A DNA stretch of 64,000 nucleotides from Kiritimatiellia bacterium (GCA_016296065.1 JAEDKA010000001.1:124001-188000); one strand, 5' to 3'. Positions 9,476-19,517 are shown, counted from the stretch's first letter. Notes: generated by a model not told the origin, from the letters alone. A program made the numbers and translations.

Positions 9476-11521
9476 ATGAAAAAGCAGGTTGTTCTTGCCG
9501 CGGCAGTCCTCGGAGTCGCCGCTGCCCAGGCCGTTCCCACCGCCGCCAGCCGCGCCGAGGCGCGCGCGAAGGCGGAGGCGCTCGTCAAGCAGTTGACCGG
9601 AGACGAGTGCGTCTCCGAGCTTATGATGGAGTCGAAGCCAGTCGACAGGCTCGGCATCCCTGCCTACCACTGGTGGAACGAGGCGCTTCACGGCGTCGCA
9701 CGCGCGGGTCTCGCGACGATGTTCCCTCAGGCGATCGGCGCGGCTGCGACGTTCGATCCGGAACTTGAGCAGAAGATGGCGGACGTCATCTCGACGGAGG
9801 CGCGAGCGAAGTACAACCTCTTCCGCGCGAAGGGCGCGAGGGAGATTTACGAGGGCCTTACACTATGGAGCCCGAACGTCAACATGTTCCGCGACCCGCT
9901 TTGGGGCCGCGGACAGGAGACGTTCGGCGAGGATCCATATCTTTCCGGCGTGATGGGCACGGCTTTCGTGAAGGGGCTCCAGGGCGACGATCCAAAGTAC
10001 CTGAAGACCGCTGCATGCGCGAAGCACTATGCGGTGCATTCGGGGCCTGAAAAGCCCCGCCACGAGTTCAACGTCGACGTTGACGACCGCGATCTCTACG
10101 AATACTACCTGCCGGCGTTCAGGGCGCTTGTCGTCGACGGCAAGGTCGAGAGCGTGATGGGAGCGTATTCGGCGGTGAACGGAATCCCGTGCTGCGCGAA
10201 CAAGCGCCTCCTCACGGACATCCTTCGCGGCGAATGGGGCTTCCAGGGACATGTCGTGAGCGACGTCGGCGCTGTTGGCGACATCTCCAGCCACCACAAG
10301 TACAAGCCGAACTCCGTAGAGGGCAGCCTCGCGGCGATCGAAGCGGGGCTTGACCTCTGCAGCGAGGGCACCTACAGCTGCCTCCGCAAGGAAGTCGCCG
10401 AGGGGCGCGTCAAGAAGGAACAGCTCTACCGTCCGCTCGTGAACCTCTTCACGACGCGCTATCTGCTCGGCAACATCGGCGACGAGAAGACGCCGTGGGA
10501 CAGCCTCGGCGAGAAGGACATCGCGACTCCCGAGCACCTAGCTCTTTCGCTCAAGGTCGCGGAGAAGTCGATGGTCCTCGTCAAGAACAACGGCGTCCTG
10601 CCGCTCGATCCGGCCAAAATCTCGAAGTACCACATCTTTGGACGCGACAACAACATCCGTGAGCTGCACGGCAACTACGAGGGCACGCCTACGGCCTACA
10701 TCACCGGCCGTCTCGGCATAAACATGGTCATCGGCAAGAGCGCGAAGCAGGAGAGGAACTCCGACGTCGCGTTCGCGTTCGTCGGCATCGAACCTGGCGA
10801 CGAGGGTGAAGACCACGACCGCAAGAACACCGAGATCTACAGCCGCAACCTCGAGGATCTGCGCAAGAACCGCAAGGAGCGTCCGAACCAGAAGATCATC
10901 TCGATCGTCTACGGCGGAAGCGTCCTCGACCTCGCCGAGGTTGTTGAGCTTTCCGACGCCGTGATCATGGCGTGGTATCCTGGCGAGCAGGGCGGCCTTG
11001 CGATCGCGCGCACGATCTTCGGCCTCAACAACCCGGGCGGACGTCTCCCGCTCACCTACATGGAGAAGAACGGAGAGAAGGCGGACATCAAGGACTACAA
11101 GCTCCCCGGCCGCACCTACCTCTACGCGGACAAGAAGCCGCTTTTCCCGTTCGGCTACGGTCTCAGCTACACGACGTTCGGCTACTCGGCCCTCAAGGTC
11201 GCGAAGGCGAAGGACGGCCTCACGGCAACGGTCAAGGTCACGAACACCGGAAAGGTCGCGGGTGACGAAGTCGTCCAGCTCTACGTGCGCTCCCCGAGGC
11301 GATCCGGCGACCGCCGTGTCCACCATCTCGAGGGCTTCAAGCGCATCACGCTCAAGCCGGGCGAGTCGAAGACAGTGTCGTTCAAGCTCAAGAAGGAGCA
11401 GATCATGCAGTTCGGCATGGACGGAAAGCAGTCGCTCGCGATCGGTGCCGTCGAGTTCTTCGTCGGCGGCGGACAGCCCGGCTACACCGACGGAGTACAG
11501 TCCGCGAAGCTCGCCTTCTGA
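9476..11521 (+). CDS. Secreted GH3 beta-glycosidase, probable beta-xylosidase/beta-glucosidase
   Basis: A 681-residue protein with a signal peptide (MKKQVVLAAAVLGVAAAQAVP). The GH3 N-terminal barrel is clear: YHWWNEALHGVAR, WSPNVNMFRDPLWGRGQETFGEDPY-type blocks, KHYAVHS, and a probable nucleophile Asp263 in VVSDVGAV. The C-terminal alpha/beta domain follows (LALSLKVAEKSMVLVKN, AWYPGEQGG) and then an Fn3-like tail (GDEVVQLYVRSP ... GFKRITLKPGESKTV). The ALHGVAR motif is typical of the beta-xylosidase branch, but activity cannot be fixed from sequence. It removes terminal sugars from oligosaccharides released by the other enzymes. The length is usual for secreted GH3. A TATAAT at 9449 upstream lacks other promoter features. 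Confidence 0.93.
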   Translation: MKKQVVLAAAVLGVAAAQAVPTAASRAEARAKAEALVKQLTGDECVSELMMESKPVDRLGIPAYHWWNEALHGVARAGLATMFPQAIGAAATFDPELEQKMADVISTEARAKYNLFRAKGAREIYEGLTLWSPNVNMFRDPLWGRGQETFGEDPYLSGVMGTAFVKGLQGDDPKYLKTAACAKHYAVHSGPEKPRHEFNVDVDDRDLYEYYLPAFRALVVDGKVESVMGAYSAVNGIPCCANKRLLTDILRGEWGFQGHVVSDVGAVGDISSHHKYKPNSVEGSLAAIEAGLDLCSEGTYSCLRKEVAEGRVKKEQLYRPLVNLFTTRYLLGNIGDEKTPWDSLGEKDIATPEHLALSLKVAEKSMVLVKNNGVLPLDPAKISKYHIFGRDNNIRELHGNYEGTPTAYITGRLGINMVIGKSAKQERNSDVAFAFVGIEPGDEGEDHDRKNTEIYSRNLEDLRKNRKERPNQKIISIVYGGSVLDLAEVVELSDAVIMAWYPGEQGGLAIARTIFGLNNPGGRLPLTYMEKNGEKADIKDYKLPGRTYLYADKKPLFPFGYGLSYTTFGYSALKVAKAKDGLTATVKVTNTGKVAGDEVVQLYVRSPRRSGDRRVHHLEGFKRITLKPGESKTVSFKLKKEQIMQFGMDGKQSLAIGAVEFFVGGGQPGYTDGVQSAKLAF

Positions 11522-11577
11522 CAAGGCGTCGCCACTGCGGCGCGCGCCAGTTATAAGCAGGGAAAGGTAAACTCGAT

Positions 11578-12645
11578 ATGCAAGACAAGACAGGGAGAAT
11601 CGAATTTCTAGACTGGCTGCGCGCCGTTGCGTGCTTTCTAGTGATGCTCATCCACTCGTGCGAGTGCATCTACAGCAACGACTACACATATTCGTTCCCG
11701 TCCGAGACGGCGCGCTGGAGCATCGTGTTCATAAGCGGCTTCGCGCGCGTCGCGGTGCCGCTGTTCCTGATGGCGTCGGCGTTCCTGCTGGTTCCGGTGA
11801 AGACGGACATGCTCTCGTTCTACAGGCGAAGGCTCTCGCGCGTTGCGGTTCCTTTCGTCGCATGGCTCGTGCTTTACGCAGTGCTCCCTGCGGCATGGGG
11901 CGAATGGGGGTGGGGCGAGTCGTGGGCGAACCTGCGGCAAGTCTTCATCAACTTCGTGCCGCGCGAAAGCCACCTGTGGTTCGTGTACATGCTGCTCGGC
12001 GTATACTTCGTCATGCCCGTCGTCTCGCCGTGGCTCGAGCGCTGCTCGGCGCGCGAGGAGCTCGTCCTGCTCGGAATATGGCTCTTCACGTCGCTATTCT
12101 GGCGCTTCCACGAGGCGTTCGGTCCGGTCTTCGGCGAGTGCTGGTGGAATCCATGGCCGACGTTCCACTATGTCAGCGGACCGATCGGCTACATACTGCT
12201 GGCCCACTGGATCCGCTTCCGGCTTGCGTGGACGCCGCGCCAGATTGTCGTCCGGTGTGTGCCGATCTTCCTCGCGTGCTGGGCGTGGTGCATGTACAGC
12301 TTCTACACGCGCAGCTTCCGCGTTGAGGCGGTGAGCGCGCTTGAGATAGACTGGCAGCCTACGGCGTTTGCGCCCGTGCTGATGAGCTTTGCCGCGTTTG
12401 CCCTGATGACGCTCATACGCGGCGTTCCCGCCGCGCTCCGTAATGCCGTGGCGGAGGTTTCGCGCCAGAGCTACGGCATGTATCTCATGCACATGATGTT
12501 CCTGCCGGCCTGGTTCGGGGTGATGTCGCCGAGGCTTCCCGCCCCTGCTGCAATCCTTGCGACCGCGCTTGCCACGTACGCCACGTCGTTCGTGGTCACA
12601 TGGGCGCTCTCGAAGGTGCCGTATGTACGCAGGATCGTCGGGTGA
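11578..12645 (+). CDS. Acyltransferase family 3 membrane protein
   Basis: A 355-residue integral membrane protein with about ten hydrophobic segments. The N-terminal EFLDWLRAVACFLVMLIHS segment carries the Arg and His typical of acyltransferase-3 (Oac/WecH/NodX-type) proteins, which move acetyl or other acyl groups onto sugars or lipids. Later segments include LWFVYMLLGVYFVMPV and SYGMYLMHMMFLPAWFGV, also family-like. An AGGGAAAGG ribosome-binding site precedes the ATG. It is the only membrane protein in the window. Its place between GH3 and LacZ-type GH2 genes is unexpected for a degradative cluster: it may acylate a surface glycan rather than the substrate. The acceptor is unknown. Confidence 0.85.
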   Translation: MQDKTGRIEFLDWLRAVACFLVMLIHSCECIYSNDYTYSFPSETARWSIVFISGFARVAVPLFLMASAFLLVPVKTDMLSFYRRRLSRVAVPFVAWLVLYAVLPAAWGEWGWGESWANLRQVFINFVPRESHLWFVYMLLGVYFVMPVVSPWLERCSAREELVLLGIWLFTSLFWRFHEAFGPVFGECWWNPWPTFHYVSGPIGYILLAHWIRFRLAWTPRQIVVRCVPIFLACWAWCMYSFYTRSFRVEAVSALEIDWQPTAFAPVLMSFAAFALMTLIRGVPAALRNAVAEVSRQSYGMYLMHMMFLPAWFGVMSPRLPAPAAILATALATYATSFVVTWALSKVPYVRRIVG

Positions 12646-12680
12646 AAATTCAGCTAAACTCTCAAAATGGTGAAATTGCA

Positions 12681-15600
12681 ATGAAGCGTATCGTTTCGTT
12701 CGTGTCTTTCCTTGCCGCAGCAGCCGCGTTCGGCGCGGTGGAGTGGGAGGATCCGGAGGTCAGCGGAATCAACAAGGAGCCTGCGCGCGTCTGCTGCTTT
12801 CCGCAGGATGAGAAGCCAGTTTCGCTGAACGGCGACTGGACGTTCATGTGGAAGGGCAGCCCGAACGACAGGTCGCTCGACTTCTTCAAGCCGGGCTTCG
12901 ACGCGTCCGAGTGGTACACGATCGCCGTGCCGGGGTGCGTGGAGGTGCAGGGATACGGCATTCCGCTCTACGTCAACCTCAACTATCCGCACCAGAACAA
13001 GCCTCCGTTCATCGGCACGGAATACAATCCGGTTTCACAGTATCTCAAGAAGTTCACCGCCCCCGCCGCTTGGAAGGGGCGCGAGGTGTTCGTCCGCTTC
13101 GACGGCGTTTACAGCGGATTCTACCTCTGGATCAACGGAGAGAAGGTCGGCTACAGCGAGGACAGCCGCCTTCCGGCCGAGTTCAACATCACGAAGTTCC
13201 TGAAGCCCGGCGAAAACACGATCGCCGTCGAGACCTACCGCTGGACGGACGGCTCGTACGTGGAGGATCAGGATACGTGGCGCTTCAGCGGCATCTACCG
13301 CGACGTCACGCTCTACTCCGTGCCGAAGGCCGAGCTTCGCGACTTCCGTGTCGATTACGATGTCGCGGACGACTTCAAGTCCGCGAAGACAACCGTCACA
13401 GCCGTCAGCCGCTCCCACGGAGGAAAGGCCCGCACGGCGAAGGTCTCCGCCGCGATATACGATGCGGACGGCAAGAAGGTGGTTGCCTTCGCGCCGAAGT
13501 CCGTGTCTATGCCGGCCGACGGGTCCGATGCGACGACCACGCTGTCGGCGGACTTCAAGTCGCCGAAGCTCTGGTCAGCCGAGACACCTCATCTGTACCG
13601 GCTCGTCGTCGAGCATAGGAACGACGACGGCACGTCGGATACGCGCTCCGTCAAGACGGGCGTAAGGCGCATAGAGGTGAAGGACGGCAAGGTCCTTTTC
13701 AACGGCGTCGCCGTCAAGGTGAAGGGCGTGAACCGCCACGAGGCGTCGCCCGACGGCGGCTACACCGTCACGCGCGCGGAGATGCTGAAGGACATCCTCC
13801 TCTTCAAGCGCAACAACATCAACATGGTCCGCACCTGCCACTATCCCGACCACCATCTCTGGTACGACCTGTGCGACGAGTACGGCATCTACGTCGTCGC
13901 GGAGGCGAACGTCGAGTCGCACGGTGCCGGCTTCGGCGACAAGTCGCTTTCGCGCAAGCCTGAGTGGCGCAAGACGCACGTCGAGCGCAACGTCAACAAC
14001 TTCCAGAACTACAAGAACCATCCCTGCGTCTTCTTCTGGTCGCTCGGAAACGAGTCGGGCCCCGGCGAGAACATGAAGGCCGCGGCGGATGCGCTGCATG
14101 CGCTCGATCCGGATGCGATCGTCCACTACGAGGGCAACAGCGACTACGGCGACATAGACAGCAACATGTATCCCGCGCCGTACCGCGTGGTGGAGCGCGG
14201 CAAGAACCACTCGAAGCCGTACTTCCTCTGCGAGTACGCGTACGCCATCGGCAACGCGCCGGGAAGCCTCGACGCGTACATCGACGCGTTCTATTCCAGC
14301 GACTCGGTCGTCGGCGGATGCATCTGGGACTGGGCGGACAAGTCGATATGGAAGGACACGGGACGCATCGGTCCAGACGGCAGGCGCGAGCGCTTCTTCG
14401 CGTACGGCGGCGACTTCGACGACAGGCCGAACGACGCGCAGGTGCTCTGCAACGGTATTGTCGATCCGCTTCGCCGCGAAAGCGCCAAGCTCATCGAAGT
14501 CAAGCACGTCCAGCGCAATCTCGTCGCGACATGCGAAGACGCCGCGTCCGGCGAGACGGAGCTGTGGAACCGCTACGACTTCACCGACGCCTCCGAATTC
14601 GACGGATTCTGGGAACTGACGGCCGACGGAATGAAGGTCGCGGAAGGACGTCTCGCGCCTCTTGCGCTCGCACCGCACGCGCGTACGAAGATCGCGCTTC
14701 CGCAGCCTCGCGACTTCAAGTGCGTGCAGGGCGCGGAATGCTTCTACAGAATCTCCTTCCGCCTCAAGTCCGACACCGCGTGGGCGAAGAAGGGCTTCGA
14801 GGTTGCGCACGACCAGTTCCCGTACAGGGCACTCGAGGGCGCGAAGGAACGCGCGGCTTCAATTGCCGCGTACAAGCCGGTCGCAGGCGCGAAGCTCGCA
14901 GAGACGCCGGATGGGTTCACCGTGAAAGGAAAGAATTTCGAGTTCGTCGTCTCGCGCAGGACAGGAACGGTTTCGAAGCTCGCGTATAACGGCGAGACTC
15001 TGATCGCAGACCGCGACGGACTCGTCTCCGGCCCGCGCCTGGAAGTGTGCCGCGCGTTCACCGACCACGACGGATGGTTCAGGGACGAGATGTTCAACGC
15101 GGGTCTCACGCAGCTCCGCCACCACACGGCGTCCGTCAAGGCCGAGACTATGTCCGATGGACTCGTCAAGATCGTCTCGCGCGTCAACGTCGACGGCGGA
15201 AAGGCGACGCGCTTCGTGCTTGAGACGGAATGGAAGATCGACGGCGACGGAATGATTGCCGTGAAGCACGACGTCTCTCCGTTCGGACCCGAGAAACACC
15301 TTGCGCGCATAGGGGTGCAGATGAAGCTCGGAGCAGAGTTCGACAACTGCACGTGGTTCGGTCGCGGGCCGCGCGAGAACTATTCCGACCGCAAGACCGG
15401 TTCCGACGTCGGTCTCTGGAAATCCTCCGTCGACGACATGGCGGAGTTCTATGTGCGTCCGCAGGAGAACGGATGCCGCAGCGACGTCCGTTGGGCGGCA
15501 TTCACCGGTAAGGGCGGAAGGGGCGTGCTCTTCTCGTTCCCGAAGCCGCTCTTCGTCACCGCGACGCGCTACGAGTGGGAGGATCTCGACTTTGTGCGCC

Positions 15601-16310
15601 ACCGCGGCGGGCACGCGAACGGGGGTGCGAACAACCGCCGTACTGCGCGGCCGTTCGCCGAGCCGCGCGACGAGATCGTGCTCAACATCGACGCGGCGCA
15701 GATGGGTCTCGGCAACGGCTGCCTTGGTCCGCGTCCGCTCGCGTCGTACATGCTCGTCACGCGTCCCGAGAGCTTCTCGTACGTGATGCGTCCGTGCATC
15801 TCCGGTGCCGCGTCGCTCGCCCTGCTCGCGCGCTCCGGCGCGCCGGTGGAGGTTCCTAAACCGCCGCGCAAGCTTCGCAAGGTCCCGCAGGGCGAGGTGA
15901 AGGTGCTTGGTGTCTCGTCCTTCGAGAAGGGCGAGGGCGAAAGCGAATATCTGATCGACGGCGATCCCATGACGTACTGGCATTCGCAGTGGCGCCCGGA
16001 GAGGAAGTATCCACACTGGGTCGCGCTTGACCTTGGCAAAGGCCGCGAGCTCGCGGGCTTCGCGTATCTTGCGCGCCGGCAGATGGACAACGGATGGATA
16101 CGCGGCTACCGCGCGTATGTCTCGGACGATCGGGAGAAATGGGGCGAGCCTGTTGCCTCGGGCGAGTTCACTTCCGAACAGGGCGGGGACGAGATACGCG
16201 TAGAGTTCGCGAAGCCGGCGAAGGGCCGATACCTCAAGCTTGAGTGCCTTGGCGAGTGGCGCGGCCGCGCGTACTGCGCAATCGCCGAGCTGTCCGCGCT
16301 GGTGGAGTGA
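12681..16310 (+). CDS. LacZ-type GH2 beta-galactosidase with C-terminal F5/8C domain
   Basis: A 1209-residue secreted protein; the start is set by the signal peptide MKRIVSFVSFLAAAAAFGA (the open frame upstream overlaps the acyltransferase gene). Domains in order: GH2 sugar-binding sandwich (LNGDWTFMWKG, LYVNLNYPHQNKPP, GVYSGFYLWINGEKVGYSEDSR), Ig-like sandwich, TIM barrel with VNRHEASPDGGY, acid/base Glu458 in SLGNESGPG and nucleophile Glu518 in FLCEYAYAIGN, then the large LacZ C-terminal beta domain (WFGRGPRENYSDRK). Residues about 1070-1209 form an F5/8C carbohydrate-binding domain (SEYLIDGDPMTYWHSQW, WVALDLGKG). E. coli LacZ is about 1020 residues and lacks that last domain. Likely beta-galactosidase acting outside the cytoplasm. 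Confidence 0.93.
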   Translation: MKRIVSFVSFLAAAAAFGAVEWEDPEVSGINKEPARVCCFPQDEKPVSLNGDWTFMWKGSPNDRSLDFFKPGFDASEWYTIAVPGCVEVQGYGIPLYVNLNYPHQNKPPFIGTEYNPVSQYLKKFTAPAAWKGREVFVRFDGVYSGFYLWINGEKVGYSEDSRLPAEFNITKFLKPGENTIAVETYRWTDGSYVEDQDTWRFSGIYRDVTLYSVPKAELRDFRVDYDVADDFKSAKTTVTAVSRSHGGKARTAKVSAAIYDADGKKVVAFAPKSVSMPADGSDATTTLSADFKSPKLWSAETPHLYRLVVEHRNDDGTSDTRSVKTGVRRIEVKDGKVLFNGVAVKVKGVNRHEASPDGGYTVTRAEMLKDILLFKRNNINMVRTCHYPDHHLWYDLCDEYGIYVVAEANVESHGAGFGDKSLSRKPEWRKTHVERNVNNFQNYKNHPCVFFWSLGNESGPGENMKAAADALHALDPDAIVHYEGNSDYGDIDSNMYPAPYRVVERGKNHSKPYFLCEYAYAIGNAPGSLDAYIDAFYSSDSVVGGCIWDWADKSIWKDTGRIGPDGRRERFFAYGGDFDDRPNDAQVLCNGIVDPLRRESAKLIEVKHVQRNLVATCEDAASGETELWNRYDFTDASEFDGFWELTADGMKVAEGRLAPLALAPHARTKIALPQPRDFKCVQGAECFYRISFRLKSDTAWAKKGFEVAHDQFPYRALEGAKERAASIAAYKPVAGAKLAETPDGFTVKGKNFEFVVSRRTGTVSKLAYNGETLIADRDGLVSGPRLEVCRAFTDHDGWFRDEMFNAGLTQLRHHTASVKAETMSDGLVKIVSRVNVDGGKATRFVLETEWKIDGDGMIAVKHDVSPFGPEKHLARIGVQMKLGAEFDNCTWFGRGPRENYSDRKTGSDVGLWKSSVDDMAEFYVRPQENGCRSDVRWAAFTGKGGRGVLFSFPKPLFVTATRYEWEDLDFVRHRGGHANGGANNRRTARPFAEPRDEIVLNIDAAQMGLGNGCLGPRPLASYMLVTRPESFSYVMRPCISGAASLALLARSGAPVEVPKPPRKLRKVPQGEVKVLGVSSFEKGEGESEYLIDGDPMTYWHSQWRPERKYPHWVALDLGKGRELAGFAYLARRQMDNGWIRGYRAYVSDDREKWGEPVASGEFTSEQGGDEIRVEFAKPAKGRYLKLECLGEWRGRAYCAIAELSALVE

Positions 16311-16339
16311 TCTTCGCGAACTCCGGTGATTCTTTCGGT

Positions 16340-16422
16340 CCGTCGCGGAGCGACGGCCCCACCTGAGCGCGGCGCATCTGCCGCGCTCGTGTCGTCTAGG
16401 GGGTTCCGTCGCTCCGCGACGG
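16340..16422. repeat. REP/MITE-like intergenic element of three hairpins
   Basis: CCGTCGCGGAGCGACGG (16340-16356) and its exact reverse complement CCGTCGCTCCGCGACGG (16406-16422) bracket a third hairpin (16365-16388) with arms GAGCGCGGC and GCCGCGCTC. Each outer arm also folds on itself (7-bp stem, 3-base loop). No coding content and no transposase. It lies just after the LacZ-type stop codon, so it may terminate or stabilise that transcript; the nested symmetry suggests a non-autonomous repeat. Only one copy is present here. Confidence 0.65.
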
Positions 16423-16448
16423 AACAATGTCGAGCCAGTTTAACTCGT

Positions 16449-16513
16449 TGCGCATTTTTCACGGTGATTTTTGCGCATTTTTCATGTTTCAGTCGGTTTG
16501 TCTGTGTTACAAT
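16449..16513 (+). promoter_or_regulatory. Direct-repeat operator plus extended -10 promoter, copy B
   Basis: The best-preserved copy. TGCGCATTTTTCAC (16449-16462) and TGCGCATTTTTCAT (16472-16485) are identical over 13 bases with a 23-bp period, and the identity extends one T upstream in each. An extended -10 (TGTTACAAT, hexamer 16508-16513) starts 36 bp after the second TGCG. The second half-site abuts the expected -35 position, which has no TTGACA match. Predicted start is about 16520, leaving a short leader with AAGGAG before the ATG at 16538. Confidence 0.7.
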
Positions 16514-16537
16514 ACAAATATAAGGAGAATGCTTATT

Positions 16538-19513
16538 ATGAGTACGTGGCGGAAATACTTCGTTGCTGCGGCTGTTTCGGCCGCTGTGCTGTTCTGTTGC
16601 CAGTCTGCGGGCGCGGCGGACTATGAGACGAGCGGAACAATCAACTACACCTCGACGACGAGCGATCTTGCCGCGCTTCTGGGCGAGACGCCGGCCGGCG
16701 CCTTCAGCTGGGCGCACAACGGCAATGTAAACATGTACGCGGGCGGCCTCATCACGTCGCTCGCGAACGTGCCGAACGGGACGCCCGCCTACCTCGAGCT
16801 CAAGGACGCGACGATTTCCGTCTCCGGCAGCTTCAATGTCGCGGCGGCCGGAAAGGTGAATGGGGAGGTCGCCGGCGGCAGCGGCGAGCTCGTCCTCGAC
16901 AACACGACGATGACGGTCGGCGGATTCTTCAACGTCAGCTGCGGGAACGCCCTCGGCGACAAAGTTGCCGATCCGATCGTCGGCCGCGTGACGCTGCGGA
17001 ACGGAACGCACCTGACGGTCTACAACCAGTGCCAGATGTCGGCGAACGCCGGCAAGAGCGGCGAATGGAACGCGCAGGTCACGAACGTCCTCGTCCTTTC
17101 CTCCGGGTCGGTTCTGACCACACGCGACAATTTGTCGCGCTGGGACGGGCCGTCCGGAATGGTGGTCTTCGACGGCGGCATGCTGGAGAAGGCGGCAGAC
17201 GTCAACAATGGATTCTTCAACCCCAACGGATACGGCTATGACGGGAAGTCCACCATGCTGATCACAAACACCCCCGGCAACGACGTCGTTCTGAAGAACA
17301 GCCAGACGAACATGCTCTTCATCGCCCAGAACACGTGCTATCTTCTCGTGGACGGGGCGATTCGCAAACAAGGGCGCGGCGTCATGGTGTTCCCCGGCCC
17401 GTCTGGCAACAACAGCGACCACAAGAACAGCCTTGCCTTCAACGGACTGTCAATCGAGGAAGGCGCGGTCAAGCTCTTCAACGCCTATACCTTCCTTGAT
17501 CCGGTGCAGTATCCCGCCGACAGGCGCGGCACGGTCTCGATCGCCGCCGGTGCGCGGCTGGACCTCAACAACAACGACGCGTTCATCGAAGACCTCACGG
17601 GAGAGGGCACGATCCTTGCGAGCTACATGACTGGCGCGGCGCTGACGCTCTGCAACGAGGTCGATTCAAATCCACTGACCGACAAGGTGCGCGTCTCCGC
17701 CGGAATCACCACCCTAGAGAAGCGCGGCAACAGCGTCACGCAGGTCGCGGCGCTCGGCGCCGACATCGGCACCACAGCCGTCTCGGCCGGCACGCTCCGC
17801 ATCGTCGAGCCGGCGCAGGGCGTCCCGGGATTCACGCACTATCGCTTCCGCGTGACGAAAGTGAACGACGAGAACAATGCCAGCCAGATCATGGAGCTCA
17901 GGGAGATCAAGCTGATGGAAGGCGACGCCGACGTCACGTTCGCCGCCGCGTACAAGTGGGATTCGACGACCACCCAGACCGGCGGGTCGGGCATTTTCGG
18001 CAACGACGAGACGCCGAACAAGGCGTACGACATGAACCTGACCAGCAAGTGGTGCGACCTTCGCCTCGCCGCCCAGGACTGCTGGTGGCTCGAGTTTGTC
18101 TACGATACGCCGGTGCAGGTGACTGCGTACAACTGGGCGAAGACGGACAATCAGTACAGGTCGCCCAGGGCATGGGTGCTCGAAGGCAGCGACGACGGCG
18201 AGACGTGGACGATCGTCGACAGCCGCGAGATGGATACCGCCGACCTCCCGAAGGATGCGTGGGTCTCGGCGGAGCCGTTCGCGGTCGCGCCGGCGGCGAA
18301 GGGCCGCGTCGAGAAGCTGGGCGCGGTCTCGGTCGCGAGCGGCGCGACGCTTGACCTTTCCGCGCTCGCGTGCGACGTCGAGGTCTCTTCGATTTCGGGC
18401 GGCGGGACGATTGCGCTCGGTTCGGGCGCCTTTGTCGTGAACAACGACGCCGACACCGTGATCGAAACGACGCAGTTCACCGGCAGCCCCTCGGCAATCG
18501 TGAAGAAGGGGTCGGGAACGCTGTCCGTCTACGGCGCGCTGCCCGCGCCGCTTGACGTGAGGGAAGGCGAAGTGGCGCCGGCCGCCGGCACGATTGGCTT
18601 CCCCGGAAAATACTTCCAGTTCAAGATCAAGGCGACGCGCACGAAGCAGGATGTCGGAGAGCTCGGCAAGCTTAACTTCTTTGCCGCCGACGGCTCGGCC
18701 GTTGCAACCGGCCTCAAGTGGTACGGCGCGGACAATCTACCCGGATGGATGTATGTAAACGACAAGGACGGAACGCCGGCGTCTGAACTTCCGGCCGGTA
18801 CGTTCTCGCAGGGCGGACAGTACAAGTACAGCTATTGGAACGGCGACCATCAGACCCCGGCCTGCATCTTCTACGATCCGGCCAACACGGCCAACAAATG
18901 GTGCACGATCCAGCATCAGTTTGATGTCAACGACGATTCGACGTGGTACGTCCTCAATATGCGCCTTGCGGACGACGCGCCGAACGTCGTCGGCTACAAC
19001 CTTAAGACGGCGAACGGCGACAACGACGACCGCCCCGTCGCCGCATGGGCGCTTTACGGCAGCGACGACGGCGAGACGTGGACGCTCCTCGACGAGCGGA
19101 ATCTGGGCACGAGTGCGCCAAACAAAGCGAACACATGGTACAACAACGGCACGCCGTCGACAGCGCGCGGCGAAAGCTTCCCGATAGGCGATACGCAAGC
19201 CGCCATCACGGCCGACGACGTTCCTCCGATCGTCTCCCTCGTCGTCGACCTTGCCGGGACGTCGGGGACGCTCGCGCGCTTCAAGCCCGCCGCTAACGGT
19301 ACGCTGGTGATTCTCAACGCTCCCGATGGGACGGACTTCTCCGCTTGGACGGTTCCGCTCGAAGTCGGGGAGTTCTCAGAGAACGCATCTGCCGCGCTGA
19401 AGACATGGACTGTGACGGTAGATGGCTCTGCGTTGCTCCGCTACAGGCTAACTGTAAAGAATGGGAATCTTGTGTTGGAGAAGATTGCAGGACTTGCCGT
19501 TATTATGAGGTAA
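16538..19513 (+). CDS. Large secreted beta-strand-repeat surface protein with two discoidin-like domains
   Basis: A 991-residue protein. The ATG at 16538 is chosen: AAGGAG lies 10 bases upstream and a signal peptide follows (MSTWRKYFVAAAVSAAVLF ... AGAAD); the ATG at 16529 sits too close to that site. Residues about 30-430 are low-complexity beta-strand repeats like autotransporter passenger repeats (SGSFNVAAAGKV, AAGARLDLNNND). Residues about 431-585 and 688-884 are two F5/8C-like domains with related cores (AWVLEGSDDGETWTIVD and AWALYGSDDGETWTLLD). No enzyme motif and no beta-barrel. The C terminus (NLVLEKIAGLAVIMR) resembles that of the 46930 protein and may be a sorting signal. Possible role: surface adhesin or glycan-binding scaffold. 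First gene of its unit. Confidence 0.78.
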   Translation: MSTWRKYFVAAAVSAAVLFCCQSAGAADYETSGTINYTSTTSDLAALLGETPAGAFSWAHNGNVNMYAGGLITSLANVPNGTPAYLELKDATISVSGSFNVAAAGKVNGEVAGGSGELVLDNTTMTVGGFFNVSCGNALGDKVADPIVGRVTLRNGTHLTVYNQCQMSANAGKSGEWNAQVTNVLVLSSGSVLTTRDNLSRWDGPSGMVVFDGGMLEKAADVNNGFFNPNGYGYDGKSTMLITNTPGNDVVLKNSQTNMLFIAQNTCYLLVDGAIRKQGRGVMVFPGPSGNNSDHKNSLAFNGLSIEEGAVKLFNAYTFLDPVQYPADRRGTVSIAAGARLDLNNNDAFIEDLTGEGTILASYMTGAALTLCNEVDSNPLTDKVRVSAGITTLEKRGNSVTQVAALGADIGTTAVSAGTLRIVEPAQGVPGFTHYRFRVTKVNDENNASQIMELREIKLMEGDADVTFAAAYKWDSTTTQTGGSGIFGNDETPNKAYDMNLTSKWCDLRLAAQDCWWLEFVYDTPVQVTAYNWAKTDNQYRSPRAWVLEGSDDGETWTIVDSREMDTADLPKDAWVSAEPFAVAPAAKGRVEKLGAVSVASGATLDLSALACDVEVSSISGGGTIALGSGAFVVNNDADTVIETTQFTGSPSAIVKKGSGTLSVYGALPAPLDVREGEVAPAAGTIGFPGKYFQFKIKATRTKQDVGELGKLNFFAADGSAVATGLKWYGADNLPGWMYVNDKDGTPASELPAGTFSQGGQYKYSYWNGDHQTPACIFYDPANTANKWCTIQHQFDVNDDSTWYVLNMRLADDAPNVVGYNLKTANGDNDDRPVAAWALYGSDDGETWTLLDERNLGTSAPNKANTWYNNGTPSTARGESFPIGDTQAAITADDVPPIVSLVVDLAGTSGTLARFKPAANGTLVILNAPDGTDFSAWTVPLEVGEFSENASAALKTWTVTVDGSALLRYRLTVKNGNLVLEKIAGLAVIMR

Positions 19514-19517
19514 ACAC

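Noticed and set aside
11578..12645. Acyltransferase as an oligosaccharide transporter
   Set aside because: The LDWLRA...IHS opening and segment pattern fit acyltransferase family 3, not a carrier.
16449..16485. Short direct repeats as a CRISPR remnant
   Set aside because: Only two copies per site, 23-bp period, always at fixed distance from a -10 box; no spacers or cas genes.
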